From assembly GCA_029227815.1 (NCBI GenBank), contig CP118523.1, forward strand, positions 3,348,001 to 3,412,000: a DNA stretch of 64,000 bases, written 5' to 3'. This document shows positions 17,200-26,479 of this stretch, in pieces (within the stretch, counting starts at the first letter, position 1; each line of letters opens with the position of its first letter). Both the position numbers and the translations under genes were made by a program. The DNA is from Clostridiaceae bacterium M8S5 (GTDB lineage: Bacteria; Bacillota; Clostridia; Tissierellales; MCWD3). Under the pieces are notes generated by a model. It had not been told where the DNA came from. It worked only from the letters and a program-made list of their open reading frames with translations, and did not search any database.

Positions 17200-18405
17200 T
17201 TATTTTACTATTAAATCTAAAGCTTGTTTTAAATCAAATATAATATCTTCTGCATCTTCAAGACCTACAGATAATCTTACTAATCCATCAGTGATTCCCG
17301 CTTTAGCTCTATCTTCTGGCGAATATGCTGAGTGAGTCATTGAAGCTGGATGTTGTATCAATGTCTCAGCATCTCCTAAGCTAACTGCCAGTTGTGCCAT
17401 ATGGATATTATTCATCACTTTTTTACCTTCTTCTATTCCTCCGTTTAATTCAAACGATATCATAGCTCCAGGTAACTTCATTTGTTTCTTTGCTAGCTCA
17501 TATTGTGGGAAACTCTTTAACCCTGGATAGTATATTTTTTCAACTGCTGGATGATTCTCTATGAACTCAGCAACCTTCATAGCATTTTCACAGTGCTTTT
17601 TCATCCTCACTTCTAGTGTTTTCATTCCTCTTAAAATCAAATATGCATCATCTGGGCTCATAACTGCACCTGTCATATCTTTTAATCCAAAGAATCTAAC
17701 TTCATTCATAAATTCCTTTGGTCCTGCTATGAAACCTGCTATAACATCTCCATGTCCATTAAGATATTTAGTAGCTGAATGAACTACAACGTCCGCTCCA
17801 TGCTCTAGCGGTTTTTGAATATATGGAGTACAGAAAGTGTTATCCACAAACACTAGGCAGTTTTCGTTTTTATGTGCTATTTTAGCTACTGCTTCTATAT
17901 CTGTTATTTTCAATGTTGGGTTTGCCGGAGTTTCTAAGTATACTACTCTTGTATTTGGTCTCATCGCTTTTTCTACTTCTTCTAATTTAGATACATCTAC
18001 AAACGTTACTTCTACTCCAAATCTTGTTAGGCCATGGCTTAAATATGCATAAGTACATCCATACAATGTATCAGAGGCAACAACATGATCCCCTGCTCTT
18101 AACGCTGTCCAAAAAGCAGTCGTAATAGCTCCCATTCCAGAAGCAGCTGATACAGCTACATCTGCACCTTCTAATATAGCAACTCTTTCTTCAACTTCTG
18201 TATTTGTTGGATTTCCTAATCTAGTATAGATATATCCTTCTTCTTCTAAAGCAAATCTTCTTCCACCTTGCTCTGCTGAATCAAATACAAATGTTGATGT
18301 TCTATATACTGGTGTTGCTAATGCCCCATACTGCTTGTCACCTACATGTCCACCATGTATAGTTTTTGTTCCAAAACCTTTACCTATTAGATACTCTCTG
18401 TTCAT
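17200..18405 (-). CDS. mgl: Methionine gamma-lyase (copy 2)
   Basis: A 401-residue paralogue of the gene at 15729 with the same catalytic cysteine (Cys117 in LYGCTYAY) and PLP lysine (Lys213). Differences are scattered and conservative, so both copies should be active. The gene has a separate sigma-54 promoter (18533) and terminator. Two independently controlled lyases suggest that methionine or homocysteine fermentation is important and responds to more than one signal. Confidence 0.92.
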   Translation of the reverse strand: MNREYLIGKGFGTKTIHGGHVGDKQYGALATPVYRTSTFVFDSAEQGGRRFALEEEGYIYTRLGNPTNTEVEERVAILEGADVAVSAASGMGAITTAFWTALRAGDHVVASDTLYGCTYAYLSHGLTRFGVEVTFVDVSKLEEVEKAMRPNTRVVYLETPANPTLKITDIEAVAKIAHKNENCLVFVDNTFCTPYIQKPLEHGADVVVHSATKYLNGHGDVIAGFIAGPKEFMNEVRFFGLKDMTGAVMSPDDAYLILRGMKTLEVRMKKHCENAMKVAEFIENHPAVEKIYYPGLKSFPQYELAKKQMKLPGAMISFELNGGIEEGKKVMNNIHMAQLAVSLGDAETLIQHPASMTHSAYSPEDRAKAGITDGLVRLSVGLEDAEDIIFDLKQALDLIVK

Positions 18406-18532
18406 TTATTATGTCTCTCCTTTTTTAAAATGTTAGTTTATATATAATCCTGAATTATTCATAGAATATAAATTTATCAATCCATATGAAAATTTAGAAT
18501 GTGTATAATTTGAAAACGTTTATAAAATATAA

Positions 18533-18548
18533 TGCAAATTATATGCCA
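18533..18548 (-). promoter_or_regulatory. Sigma-54 promoter for mgl copy 2
   Basis: On the minus strand TGGCAT-N5-TTGCA, about 130 bp before the start codon. The GC and GG dinucleotides have the required spacing. Confidence 0.75.
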
Positions 18549-18618
18549 ATAACATTAATTTTAATTCAAATAGATACTTGAGTAGTATTTTGTATTATAG
18601 CTCTTTATGGTGGTAATT

Positions 18619-18643
18619 TGTATATCAATATTTTCTATATACA
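18619..18643 (-). promoter_or_regulatory. Possible activator site upstream of the mgl copy 2 promoter
   Basis: Inverted repeat TGTATAT-N11-ATATACA, 70-95 bp upstream of the -24 element. AT-rich dyads arise easily by chance here, so confidence is low. The remainder of 18406-18899 holds no gene that I can support. Confidence 0.3.
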
Positions 18644-18899
18644 TATTTGCGTAGCATCAGTCCAGTAATTCGTGAATAAGTATTATTTTAAATGAAAACT
18701 GATTATGTTAAATCCTACAAAACAATTTGGGTTTTTAAAAATAACCCTTTAACTAACCCTGATATTATAGCCCTTTAGTGGCTTCTTTACATTCCTGAAG
18801 ATGTTTAATTACTGTAATAAATCATTTAAGGCAAAATATCATTCTAATATGTTAAAAACATATTTATTCAATAAATTTAATAAAGTCATAAAATACATA

Positions 18900-18930
18900 T
18901 TGACTTTCCAGTTACTGGACATGATATACT
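18900..18930 (+). promoter_or_regulatory. MerR-type promoter and operator
   Basis: -35 TTGACT (18900-18905) and -10 TATACT (18925-18930) are separated by 19 bp, the elongated spacer typical of MerR-activated promoters. The dyad TCCAG-TTA-CTGGA (18907-18919) lies within the spacer. The MerR-like gene begins 38 bp downstream, so autoregulation is likely. Confidence 0.8.
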
Positions 18931-18968
18931 AACAAAGAGTTAACTCAATATGTTTGGAGGTTGTTATC

Positions 18969-20222
18969 ATGATGAAAATTGGTGCTTTTTCACAATTAAC
19001 AGGTATACCTGTTAAGACACTTAGATATTATGCAGAAATTGGACTATTAAATCCTGCATGTATAGAGGGTAATAATTATCGGTACTATGGACTTGAACAA
19101 CTATCGGAAATCAATCATATCGTTGAGTTAAAAGAATGTGGTTTTACGCTTAATGAAATTTCTAATAAGGATATAAATAAAATGAATGATTCTGATTTGC
19201 TCCGTCTATATCAAAAAAAACTATTCGTTGCTGAAAAAGAACGTCAATTTACTGATATGAAAATAGCAAACCTAAAAAAAAGAATTTCTGAATTAATAGA
19301 AAAGGAGAAAGAAGAAATGATTTTAAATAATTTATATCAATCACCTGACCACTCAACCTTAATGGGAACAATAAAAGGAATTGCAAATTTTTATTCTTTA
19401 GATCTTAGTCCAGCGATGCTCTATGGGCTTACTGGGCAAGCATTTATGATAAATATACATGATGAACTATGCGCTAGTGGACCTTATTGTTACAATTTAA
19501 CAGTATTTATCGAGCTTCTTAAAAACATTGGTATTGAAATGAAAAACTGTGGTTTCTTCACTAAATCAAGTACATTAAAAGAAAGAAAGCAAATTGAAAA
19601 AACAATCAAAGAACATTTAGACAGTAATAATCCATGTGCACTATTAAATACGGAATATCAGCTGATAAATGGTTATGATGATAAAGGTTTAATTACAGCA
19701 CAACCGTGGTCAACAGATTACCCAGCAGGACATTTGACATTTCAATCATGGGAAGAGATTGAAAATGAAATTCATATGAGCATTTTTACTTTTAAAAGTG
19801 TAACACAAACGCCAATAAATGAAATGATAAGAGCTGCTCTGTATTCCGCAATAGAGATCAATACAAATCCTGACAAGTATACAACTAAACCATATTTTAC
19901 TGGATTAGAGGCATATGATGTTTTTATTAAAGCCATTGAAGATGGACATGGTAACGGACAAGGTAATCGTTGGAACGCTACAGTATGGGGAGAATGTAGA
20001 GTTATGGCATCAATCTTTTTTAAAGAACTTTCTGAAATGTATCCTAATTTGTCAAATGAATTTTTATCATTGAGCCATAACTATAAATTAATAGGTGAAA
20101 GCTTACTTAAAATATCTGAAAGTAATCTTCCAATAGTACCTAGAATAGATGTACTTAGAGAAATAAAGGATATTGAAAGTACATCAATAAAAAAGATAAA
20201 AAGTGTTTTAAACAAGTTATAA
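18969..20222 (+). CDS. MerR-family regulator fused to a BtrH-like domain
   Basis: Residues ~1-70 are a MerR winged helix (KIGAFSQLTGIPVKTLRYYAEIGLL, NNYRYYG), followed by a coiled-coil linker (~75-115). About 300 further residues resemble the N-terminal domain of BtrH-type proteins (papain-like/acyltransferase fold) by eye: GLTGQAFMINIHDELCASGPYCY, NPCALL, a YQLINGYDDKG stretch, and a helical C-terminus. MerR proteins usually carry small-molecule or metal-binding effector domains; an enzyme-like effector domain is unusual. ATG 18969 lies 8 bases after GGAGG. Its promoter has the MerR 19-bp spacer. It has no co-directional partner gene, so the only evident target is itself. Confidence 0.75.
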   Translation: MMKIGAFSQLTGIPVKTLRYYAEIGLLNPACIEGNNYRYYGLEQLSEINHIVELKECGFTLNEISNKDINKMNDSDLLRLYQKKLFVAEKERQFTDMKIANLKKRISELIEKEKEEMILNNLYQSPDHSTLMGTIKGIANFYSLDLSPAMLYGLTGQAFMINIHDELCASGPYCYNLTVFIELLKNIGIEMKNCGFFTKSSTLKERKQIEKTIKEHLDSNNPCALLNTEYQLINGYDDKGLITAQPWSTDYPAGHLTFQSWEEIENEIHMSIFTFKSVTQTPINEMIRAALYSAIEINTNPDKYTTKPYFTGLEAYDVFIKAIEDGHGNGQGNRWNATVWGECRVMASIFFKELSEMYPNLSNEFLSLSHNYKLIGESLLKISESNLPIVPRIDVLREIKDIESTSIKKIKSVLNKL

Positions 20223-20349
20223 TATTAAAATCATGAAATCCAAGAAAAATGGACTCAAAGGATTAGGAATTGGGCTATGATTTTAGGTCAACTAAGTATA
20301 TATTTTGAGGGGAGAATTTAATCCCTCCTCTCATCTTAAAATTGTTATT

Positions 20350-20386
20350 TATTTTAGTTAGTTTACACCAATTACTTGACAGACTC
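20350..20386. repeat. 37-bp dispersed repeat (copy A), possible insertion-sequence end
   Basis: TATTTTAGTTAGTTT followed by a variable stretch and TTGACAGACTC. A second copy, with the same first 15 bases and the same GACAGACTC end, lies at 45934. The style resembles terminal repeats of clostridial insertion sequences, but no transposase is adjacent to either copy. The 20223-20484 gap holds this repeat, the hairpin at 20411 and no gene. Confidence 0.45.
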
Positions 20387-20410
20387 AAGAATATTACAAC
20401 TTATAACAAA

Positions 20411-20434
20411 GAGGGATTGTTTAAACAATCCCTC
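20411..20434. terminator. Palindromic bidirectional terminator
   Basis: GAGGGATTGTTT and its exact complement form a 24-bp perfect palindrome between two converging genes, with T-rich and A-rich flanks. Confidence 0.6.
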
Positions 20435-20484
20435 CCTTTATTCATAAGTTTATTATATTTGTTACGCATATGTGAATATTTTAT

Positions 20485-21762
20485 TTATTTCTTCATCCCT
20501 TTAATCCATTCTTCTAAAGGATCTACCCCTTGTACTATATCTGATACAGTTAGTGGCATATATATGTCTGGCTCTAAAGTATATTTGACGTCTCGATTTG
20601 AGAAATGTGTAATAAATGTCGAAACACTATAGTTTATTTGTGTTATTGGCAATGTCACATACCTAGGGCGACCATATACAACATTACCACCACCTGTCGG
20701 TTCTCCAATTATTTTTGCTTCCTTGTTGATTTTTAACATATATGCAATTAATGGAGCTGCACTATATGTCCCATTTGAAGTAACTACATATATTTCTCCA
20801 TCGTATAACTTATCATTATAATGTTCTATAGTTTTTTTTGTATTATATAGATAATAAAACTTATCTATGTCAATGTACTTAAAAAACTCTTCTGCAATTG
20901 AAGTATGTCCTCCAGGGTTGTCTCTTAAATCTATGAATATATTAGAGATATTGTTATCGTAAACATATTCAAAAAAGCTTTTAATTGCCTCTTTATGTTC
21001 ATCGTTATCTCTACACCTCTTATAAACAAATACAGCTGAATCAAACTCTTTAAATCCCTTGTGAAAATATTCTTTAGTTTTTTCACCTTTACTATTATTT
21101 ATTTTTACAAATTTAACAGTACAGCTTTTAATTTCATTTTTGGGTGTTTTTACTTTAATTAACGCAGAATCATTCTCATCATTAACGACCTCTAAGTATT
21201 TCAATACATTCTTCGCTGTCACATAATACGACATTTTATACTTTTTACCATGAATAGTCTCTCCAGAAATTATTTTTTTCAGTTTATCCAATATTTCATC
21301 AATATCAACCCCATTAATCTCTAAAACTATATCACCCTTATTTAATCCATCATCATTATCATTAAGCACCGCTAAACCTTCACCTATTAATCTTAAATTC
21401 ATCGGTAAATACCATTCATTTTCAATCTCAACCCAACTATGCCCATCATCTAATGTTGCAACGTATTTCATTAGCATGAACCTTATTTCATGTTTTGTCA
21501 TAGGTCTATTTATCGAACTCACTATTTCATCATATCTTCGGAAAAAATCTTCCCTTATTTTTTTGTCCCTCTTTGAAAGATGCATCGTATCATACGCTAA
21601 CCTTAACTCATATATATCTTTTTTTATTTCTTTGACACTAAATGTTTCTTCCTCTGTTACATTTTGAACACTCAAATTACTTTTTTTATCCTCTTCTACT
21701 TTATTACATCCCGCAATTGCTAATAAAATACCAATAGTGATAATACATAGGATTTTTCTCAT
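20485..21762 (-). CDS. S41-family peptidase, lipoprotein
   Basis: A C-terminal-processing-type serine peptidase of 425 residues. A lipoprotein signal ends with the lipobox LAIAGC (Cys19), so it is anchored outside the membrane. A short PDZ-like segment (GDIVLEINGVDIDEIL, ~145-160) precedes the peptidase domain with FIDLRDNPGGHTS and the nucleophile region TSNGTYSAAPL. It is monocistronic. The substrate is unknown; S41 lipoproteins of this kind may process exported proteins or scavenged peptides. Confidence 0.82.
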   Translation of the reverse strand: MRKILCIITIGILLAIAGCNKVEEDKKSNLSVQNVTEEETFSVKEIKKDIYELRLAYDTMHLSKRDKKIREDFFRRYDEIVSSINRPMTKHEIRFMLMKYVATLDDGHSWVEIENEWYLPMNLRLIGEGLAVLNDNDDGLNKGDIVLEINGVDIDEILDKLKKIISGETIHGKKYKMSYYVTAKNVLKYLEVVNDENDSALIKVKTPKNEIKSCTVKFVKINNSKGEKTKEYFHKGFKEFDSAVFVYKRCRDNDEHKEAIKSFFEYVYDNNISNIFIDLRDNPGGHTSIAEEFFKYIDIDKFYYLYNTKKTIEHYNDKLYDGEIYVVTSNGTYSAAPLIAYMLKINKEAKIIGEPTGGGNVVYGRPRYVTLPITQINYSVSTFITHFSNRDVKYTLEPDIYMPLTVSDIVQGVDPLEEWIKGMKK

Positions 21763-21860
21763 AGTTACACCTCCCCTAGTTTGTTATGTAATAATTGATA
21801 TAAACGTAATAATATACCACATTTCCTGTTTTGTCAATTTTTGATTATTATAACTTAAAA

Positions 21861-22069
21861 AGAGATGCCTGTATTTAATAGACATCTCTTAGATTGATGA
21901 CAAAGTCATCAAGATAGCAGACTTTAGTAAAAGTTCAATTTTAAGGCGTGTTAAAATTGAGTAGCAGAGCTTACTTAGAGGTAAGTGAACAACGGAAATT
22001 TTAACAACAACGCAGAAATTGGGCTTTTGTCTACGGTCTGAGAGATGTCTGTATTTAATAGACATCTCT
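21861..22069. repeat. Structured non-coding element bounded by 29-bp repeats
   Basis: Two 29-bp copies (21861-21889 and 22041-22069; one mismatch), each self-complementary (AGAGATGYCTGT...AGACATCTCT), bracket 151 bp without an ORF. The interior has further hairpins: TCAATTTTAA-GGCGTG-TTAAAATTGA (21934-21960) and CTTAC...GTAAG near 21970-21987. GACAAAG at ~21899 can pair with CTTTTGTC at ~22024. This could be a mobile repeat element (MITE/REP-like) or a structured RNA. Confidence 0.5.
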
Positions 22070-22080
22070 TTAAATATATG

Positions 22081-22467
22081 TTATTTAACTATTTCATATG
22101 GCCAGTCTAATATTCCGCCCATATCATAAACATTTGTATATCCCATACTAATTAGCTTATTTGCTGACAATTTACTTCTTCTACCACTTCTACAGTATAC
22201 TATTATTTTTGTGTCTTTATCAGGTATTAAAGTTTCTACCTCGTCTTCTATCTGATACATCGGAAGTAATATACTATTCGGTATGTGTCCCTGTTCATAT
22301 TCCCACGAATTTCTTACATCTAACAGTTTTATACTAGGATCTGAATCAAGCATATGTTTCCCTTCTTGCGGAGTAATCTTTTGGTAGCCACTAGCTTGTA
22401 CTATAACCGCTGACATCACTATAACTACAAGTAATGCAATCATTAAAACGTTATACTTTTTCTTCAT
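22081..22467 (-). CDS. Membrane-anchored rhodanese-domain protein
   Basis: 128 residues: an N-terminal signal/anchor helix (~5-25) and a single rhodanese domain. The active-site loop is CRSGRRSK with the catalytic cysteine, and LLDVRNSWEYEQGHI is the family entry motif. It is probably extracytoplasmic, transferring sulfane sulfur or binding thiols. It is paralogous to the rhodanese at 22588, from which it is separated by 120 bp with its own RBS. Confidence 0.85.
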   Translation of the reverse strand: MKKKYNVLMIALLVVIVMSAVIVQASGYQKITPQEGKHMLDSDPSIKLLDVRNSWEYEQGHIPNSILLPMYQIEDEVETLIPDKDTKIIVYCRSGRRSKLSANKLISMGYTNVYDMGGILDWPYEIVK

Positions 22468-22587
22468 ATTTCACCCTCCTTTAATATAATATTTCTAATA
22501 TGAGTAAGATATTATTAGAATTACATTTACTTTTTTCTATTATATTACATTTTTGTAAAACCCTCAAGATTTTTATTGAAAATTTTC

Positions 22588-23019
22588 TTATTTTTCTACT
22601 TCATATGGCCAATCTATAATTCCTCCCAAATCATATACATTCTTATACCCCATATTAATTAATTCCAAGGAAGCTATTTTACTCCTCCTCCCACTTCTAC
22701 AATAGACTATTATTTTTGCATCTTTATTTGGTAATACACTTTTCGCTCTATCTTTTATCTCGTCGTATGGCAAAAGTATACTACTAGGTATATGGTTTTC
22801 GTCATACTCCTGTTTTGTTCTGACATCTAATAGTTGGACATTTGTATCTTCATCAATCATTTTTTTAGCTTCTTGTGGAGTTATAGTTTGATATGTGTTA
22901 TTTACAGTTCCAACCTTTACCCCTTCATTATTTTCATTATTACCTTCAGTTTTTTTACTACAGCCACTAAAATTAACCAGCGTTATAACTACAATAAATA
23001 TCAAAGTATATTTTTTCAT
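22588..23019 (-). CDS. Rhodanese-domain lipoprotein
   Basis: 143 residues with a lipoprotein signal (lipobox VNFSGC), an Asn/Glu-rich linker and one rhodanese domain carrying the same CRSGRRSK active-site loop as its neighbour. The GGIIDWPYE tail is conserved in both. A surface pair of rhodaneses in an organism with several C-S lyases fits handling of sulfide or persulfide outside the cell (inference). Confidence 0.85.
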   Translation of the reverse strand: MKKYTLIFIVVITLVNFSGCSKKTEGNNENNEGVKVGTVNNTYQTITPQEAKKMIDEDTNVQLLDVRTKQEYDENHIPSSILLPYDEIKDRAKSVLPNKDAKIIVYCRSGRRSKIASLELINMGYKNVYDLGGIIDWPYEVEK

Positions 23020-23200
23020 TTATCATCCTCCTTTTGCACATTTATTATGTGATTTTTTGCGTTGTTTATTCTTTTATACCCACATTTTTTGATAAATATC
23101 ATAAACAAAAAACTTATTATAATATAATGGCATATGTTACCTTGTATTTAATTAATATAAATGTTATTATACTAATATTGTATCTTACAGGAGGTTTTCT

Positions 23201-24064
23201 ATGAATGATAAATTAAAGGGAACATTTTTAATACTTCTATCAGCATTATTTTTTGCACTAATGGCTGCTACTGTTAAGTCGTTACCAAATGTCCCAATGG
23301 CAGAAAAAATATTTTTTAGAAATATATTAGGCTTTGCTTTTTCACTAATTATACTTAAAAAAAGAAAAAGTTCTCTGTTTGGAAACAATAAAAAACTGCT
23401 TATATCCAGAGGTGTTTTTGGATTGCTCGGCGTAGTTTGTTATTTTTACGCATTAAATAGGATAAAATTTGCAGATGCTGTTATACTCAATAAGTTTTCA
23501 CCATTCTTTATAATATTGTTATCTGCACTATTTTTAAAAGAAAAAATAAAAAAATACCAAATAATATCTTTAACCATAGCTATAGTGGGGGCTAGTCTTG
23601 TTATAAAACCCAAATTCGACTTGAGTATTGTACCATCACTATTTGCTTTATCTTCAGCATTTTTTGCTGGATGCGCATATACCATTATAAGGCATCTTAG
23701 AAAAACAGATTCACCAGAAACTATTGTTCTCTACTTTACTTTTATTTCAACTGTAGCCACGATACCATTTATGGTTTTTGGAGACTTTCGCATCCCTACA
23801 AATCCTGAAATAATACGTTTAATTCTATTAGGTATATTTGCAACTTCAGCACAATTTTTGATGACTTATGCATATAGATACGCACCTGCAAGCGAGTTGT
23901 CTATATATACTTATGCTAATATAATTTTCTCAAGTATAATTGGGTTATTAATATGGCAAGAAGGCCTAGATTGGCTTACTTTTATAGGAGCGTTGCTTAT
24001 AATATTAGCTGGAAGTATAAATTTCGTTGTTAATAATAATCTGTTTAAAAAATCCAAGCAGTAG
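23201..24064 (+). CDS. EamA/DMT-superfamily transporter
   Basis: 287 residues with ten predicted membrane helices as two EamA repeats (e.g. GVFGLLGVVCYFYALNRIKFADAVIL and TSAQFLMTYAYRYAPASELSIY). These drug/metabolite transporters usually export amino acids or metabolites; the substrate cannot be read from sequence. RBS GGAGG precedes ATG. It is monocistronic, ending in a strong terminator. Confidence 0.85.
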   Translation: MNDKLKGTFLILLSALFFALMAATVKSLPNVPMAEKIFFRNILGFAFSLIILKKRKSSLFGNNKKLLISRGVFGLLGVVCYFYALNRIKFADAVILNKFSPFFIILLSALFLKEKIKKYQIISLTIAIVGASLVIKPKFDLSIVPSLFALSSAFFAGCAYTIIRHLRKTDSPETIVLYFTFISTVATIPFMVFGDFRIPTNPEIIRLILLGIFATSAQFLMTYAYRYAPASELSIYTYANIIFSSIIGLLIWQEGLDWLTFIGALLIILAGSINFVVNNNLFKKSKQ

Positions 24065-24085
24065 CTTTGCTCTCACGATAAATAC

Positions 24086-24122
24086 AAAATACCTAGTTTA
24101 TATAGACTAAACTAGGTATTTT
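24086..24122. terminator. Terminator between eamA and dhaM (convergent)
   Basis: Perfect 15-bp stem AAAATACCTAGTTTA and its complement with a 7-base loop and flanking T/A runs. Confidence 0.8.
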
Positions 24123-24145
24123 TATAGTTTTTATTGTATGATAAT

Positions 24146-24541
24146 TTAATTTACTTTATTCATATCCTTACTCTTCTCTGCTACTGCCAGAACTTCATCA
24201 AGCGAGTTTCCTATTGATGCCTGAACTGAAGCAACTACACAACCTTCTACTATTGGTGCATTAGCTATTCTTACTCTATTTTTTAATTCTTCATCTAATA
24301 AATCAAGTGCAAGTTCAGTACTCATGACCGCACTTCCCATATCCACCAATATCAATACTCCATCTTTATCATCTGCTTCTTCTATAGCATCCATTATTTT
24401 AGTAGCATCAGTTCCTATTCTCCCATCTTCGGTTCCTCCAGCTGCTATCAACTTCAACTCTTTGTTAGCCATTTGCCTACATAAGTCAACTATGCCCTCT
24501 GCAATTTTATTGCTGTGAGATACTACTACTATTCCAACCAC
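24146..24541 (-). CDS. dhaM: Dihydroxyacetone kinase phosphotransfer subunit DhaM
   Basis: A 131-residue EIIA(Man)-like subunit that passes phosphate from HPr to ADP on DhaL. His9 in VVSHSNKIAEGI is the phosphorylated residue, and the GGTEDGRIGTD and LVDMGSAVMSTELALDLL motifs are typical. It is the single-domain form without fused HPr or EI. It is the last gene of dhaK-dhaL-dhaM, 29 bp after dhaL. Confidence 0.9.
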   Translation of the reverse strand: MVGIVVVSHSNKIAEGIVDLCRQMANKELKLIAAGGTEDGRIGTDATKIMDAIEEADDKDGVLILVDMGSAVMSTELALDLLDEELKNRVRIANAPIVEGCVVASVQASIGNSLDEVLAVAEKSKDMNKVN

Positions 24542-24570
24542 TTCTTTATCCTCCTATTCAACGCATCTTG

Positions 24571-25200
24571 TTATTTATTCAAAGTTTTAGCTATAGTGTC
24601 TATTATAAGATAACTAGAAGTTGCCCCTGGATCTTGATGTCCTATACTCCTATCTCCCAAATAACTAGCTCTACCCTTAGTAGCTCTTATAGTTTTAGTA
24701 TACTGCACACCTTCTAGTGCAGATTTGGCAGCTTTATCAAATGCAACTTTAGTCAAATCACCATTTTCAAATGAATTTTTTAGAGTTTCAAAAGCAGGAA
24801 TTAATGCATCAAGCATTGTTTTTTCACCTTTCTCAGCTTTACCTCTCATTATTATTCCTTTTATAGCTTCATCAAACATGTTTATTATATCATTTTGATT
24901 TATGTCATCTTTACCACTAATTGCTGTTGATGCTTTTAAAAATGCCGTTCCATATAAAGGTCCTGATGCCCCTCCAACTGTTGATATCAAAGTCATAGCT
25001 ACAGTTTTCAATATTGTAGAACAATCCTTATCTTTTAGAGTATCAAGCTTTTCCCCAGCAGCCTTAAATCCCTTACTCATATTTATGCCATGGTCTCCAT
25101 CACCTATCGCTCCATCCAAATCCGTTAAGAATTGTTTATTCTCTTGTATAACTTGTGCAATGTTATTTAGTACCTCTAATAATAAATCGCTTTTTATCAT
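24571..25200 (-). CDS. dhaL: Dihydroxyacetone kinase ADP-binding subunit DhaL
   Basis: Binds ADP/ATP and phosphorylates dihydroxyacetone held by DhaK. The Mg-binding motif DGAIGDGDHGINM lies near the N-terminus and ATKGRASYLGDRSIGHQDPG near the end. ATG 25200 was chosen over a GTG upstream because GGAG lies 8 bases before it. It is co-directional with dhaK (61-bp gap) and dhaM. Confidence 0.9.
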   Translation of the reverse strand: MIKSDLLLEVLNNIAQVIQENKQFLTDLDGAIGDGDHGINMSKGFKAAGEKLDTLKDKDCSTILKTVAMTLISTVGGASGPLYGTAFLKASTAISGKDDINQNDIINMFDEAIKGIIMRGKAEKGEKTMLDALIPAFETLKNSFENGDLTKVAFDKAAKSALEGVQYTKTIRATKGRASYLGDRSIGHQDPGATSSYLIIDTIAKTLNK

Positions 25201-25261
25201 ATCTTTTCTCCTTTCCACTACTTAAAATAGGAATATGCCAAAAAAAGACATCCCCTATTAC

Positions 25262-26260
25262 TTAAAATTGTTTATAAGCAGGAGTATCAGCTTTATAGTC
25301 TAATAATTCTTTTAGTTCATCGTCTAATTTTAATATCGTTATAGAGAATCCAGTCATTTCTAGAGATGTCATAAAGTTACCCACAACTGTTTTGTATGAT
25401 TTTACTCCTTTTTCTTCTAATATTTTTTGCACTTCATTGTTTACTATATAAAGTTCCATTAATGGAGTACCACCTAACCCATTAACTAACACAGCAACTT
25501 CATCTTCAGATTTTATCTCTATATCATCAAATATTTTGTCCATTAAATCCTTTGTTATCTTATCAGCGGTCTTAACTTTTTCTTTATGCGTCCCAGGTTC
25601 TCCGTGTATCCCTAGTCCTACTTCCATCTCATCTTCTTCTAGCGTAAAACCAGGCTTTCCAGCAGCAGGTACTGTACAAGGTGATAATGACATTCCCATA
25701 CTTCTAACATTGTCATTGACCTTTGTCGCTATTCTTTTTACTTCTTCCAGTTCCATACCTTTTTCAGCTGCTGCTCCTGCTATTTTGTGAACGAATACTG
25801 TTCCTGCTATACCTCTTCTTCCTGTTGTCCATGTACTATTTTCAAGAGCTACATCATCATTTATAACTACACTATCAACCTTGATGCCCTCTGCCTCAGC
25901 AAGTTCCCCTGCCATTTGGAAATTCATAACATCTCCAGTGTAATTCTTGATTATTAATAATACTCCTTTTCCATTGTCTACAGCTTTTACTGCTTCAAAT
26001 ACTTGATCTGGTGTTGGAGATGTAAATACCTCGCCAGCCACTGCTCCATCTAGCATTCCTTCACCCACAAAACCTCCATGAGCTGGTTCGTGGCCACTTC
26101 CACCACCACTCACTAGCGCAACTTTACTATCACATGGCTTTTTAGCTCTTACTAAAACATCAAATCCCTCTAATCTCTTTATATACTCTGGATGTGCTTT
26201 AACTATACCTTCAATCATATCGTTTACAACGTTCTCTGGACAATTTATTATTTTTTTCAT
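25262..26260 (-). CDS. dhaK: Dihydroxyacetone kinase substrate-binding subunit DhaK
   Basis: 332 residues. The substrate-binding histidine that forms a hemiaminal with dihydroxyacetone is His219 (GLGIHGEPG), and the glycine-rich motif GGGSGHEPAHGGFVGEGMLDGAV is intact. It is first in a PTS-coupled dhaKLM operon. No glycerol dehydrogenase or DhaR-like regulator lies beside it, so the dihydroxyacetone may come from elsewhere. No sigma-54 site is visible in the 317-bp upstream gap, which otherwise holds only the hairpin at 26480. Confidence 0.92.
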   Translation of the reverse strand: MKKIINCPENVVNDMIEGIVKAHPEYIKRLEGFDVLVRAKKPCDSKVALVSGGGSGHEPAHGGFVGEGMLDGAVAGEVFTSPTPDQVFEAVKAVDNGKGVLLIIKNYTGDVMNFQMAGELAEAEGIKVDSVVINDDVALENSTWTTGRRGIAGTVFVHKIAGAAAEKGMELEEVKRIATKVNDNVRSMGMSLSPCTVPAAGKPGFTLEEDEMEVGLGIHGEPGTHKEKVKTADKITKDLMDKIFDDIEIKSEDEVAVLVNGLGGTPLMELYIVNNEVQKILEEKGVKSYKTVVGNFMTSLEMTGFSITILKLDDELKELLDYKADTPAYKQF

Positions 26261-26479
26261 CGTACAATTCCTCCCTATATTTTACTTATAATTATACTAT
26301 TTATAACTACCCTATGGATATATAAATATAAATAATTAATAAAATTTATAATATAACTTCCTGTTTATAACAAGATAATAAAATGCACCTAATGTTCCTC
26401 CACCATACAAAAAAGCTTTAGTAATCTTTTTACCAAATCATCTCCACTTAACCTTCATTGATATATTTCACCATAAATC

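Noticed and set aside
21861..22069. CRISPR array
   Set aside because: Only two repeat copies, 151 bp apart, with structured interior and no cas genes.
25210..25235. ATGCCA near 25230 as a reverse sigma-54 promoter for dhaL
   Set aside because: The -12 element has no GC at the required distance.
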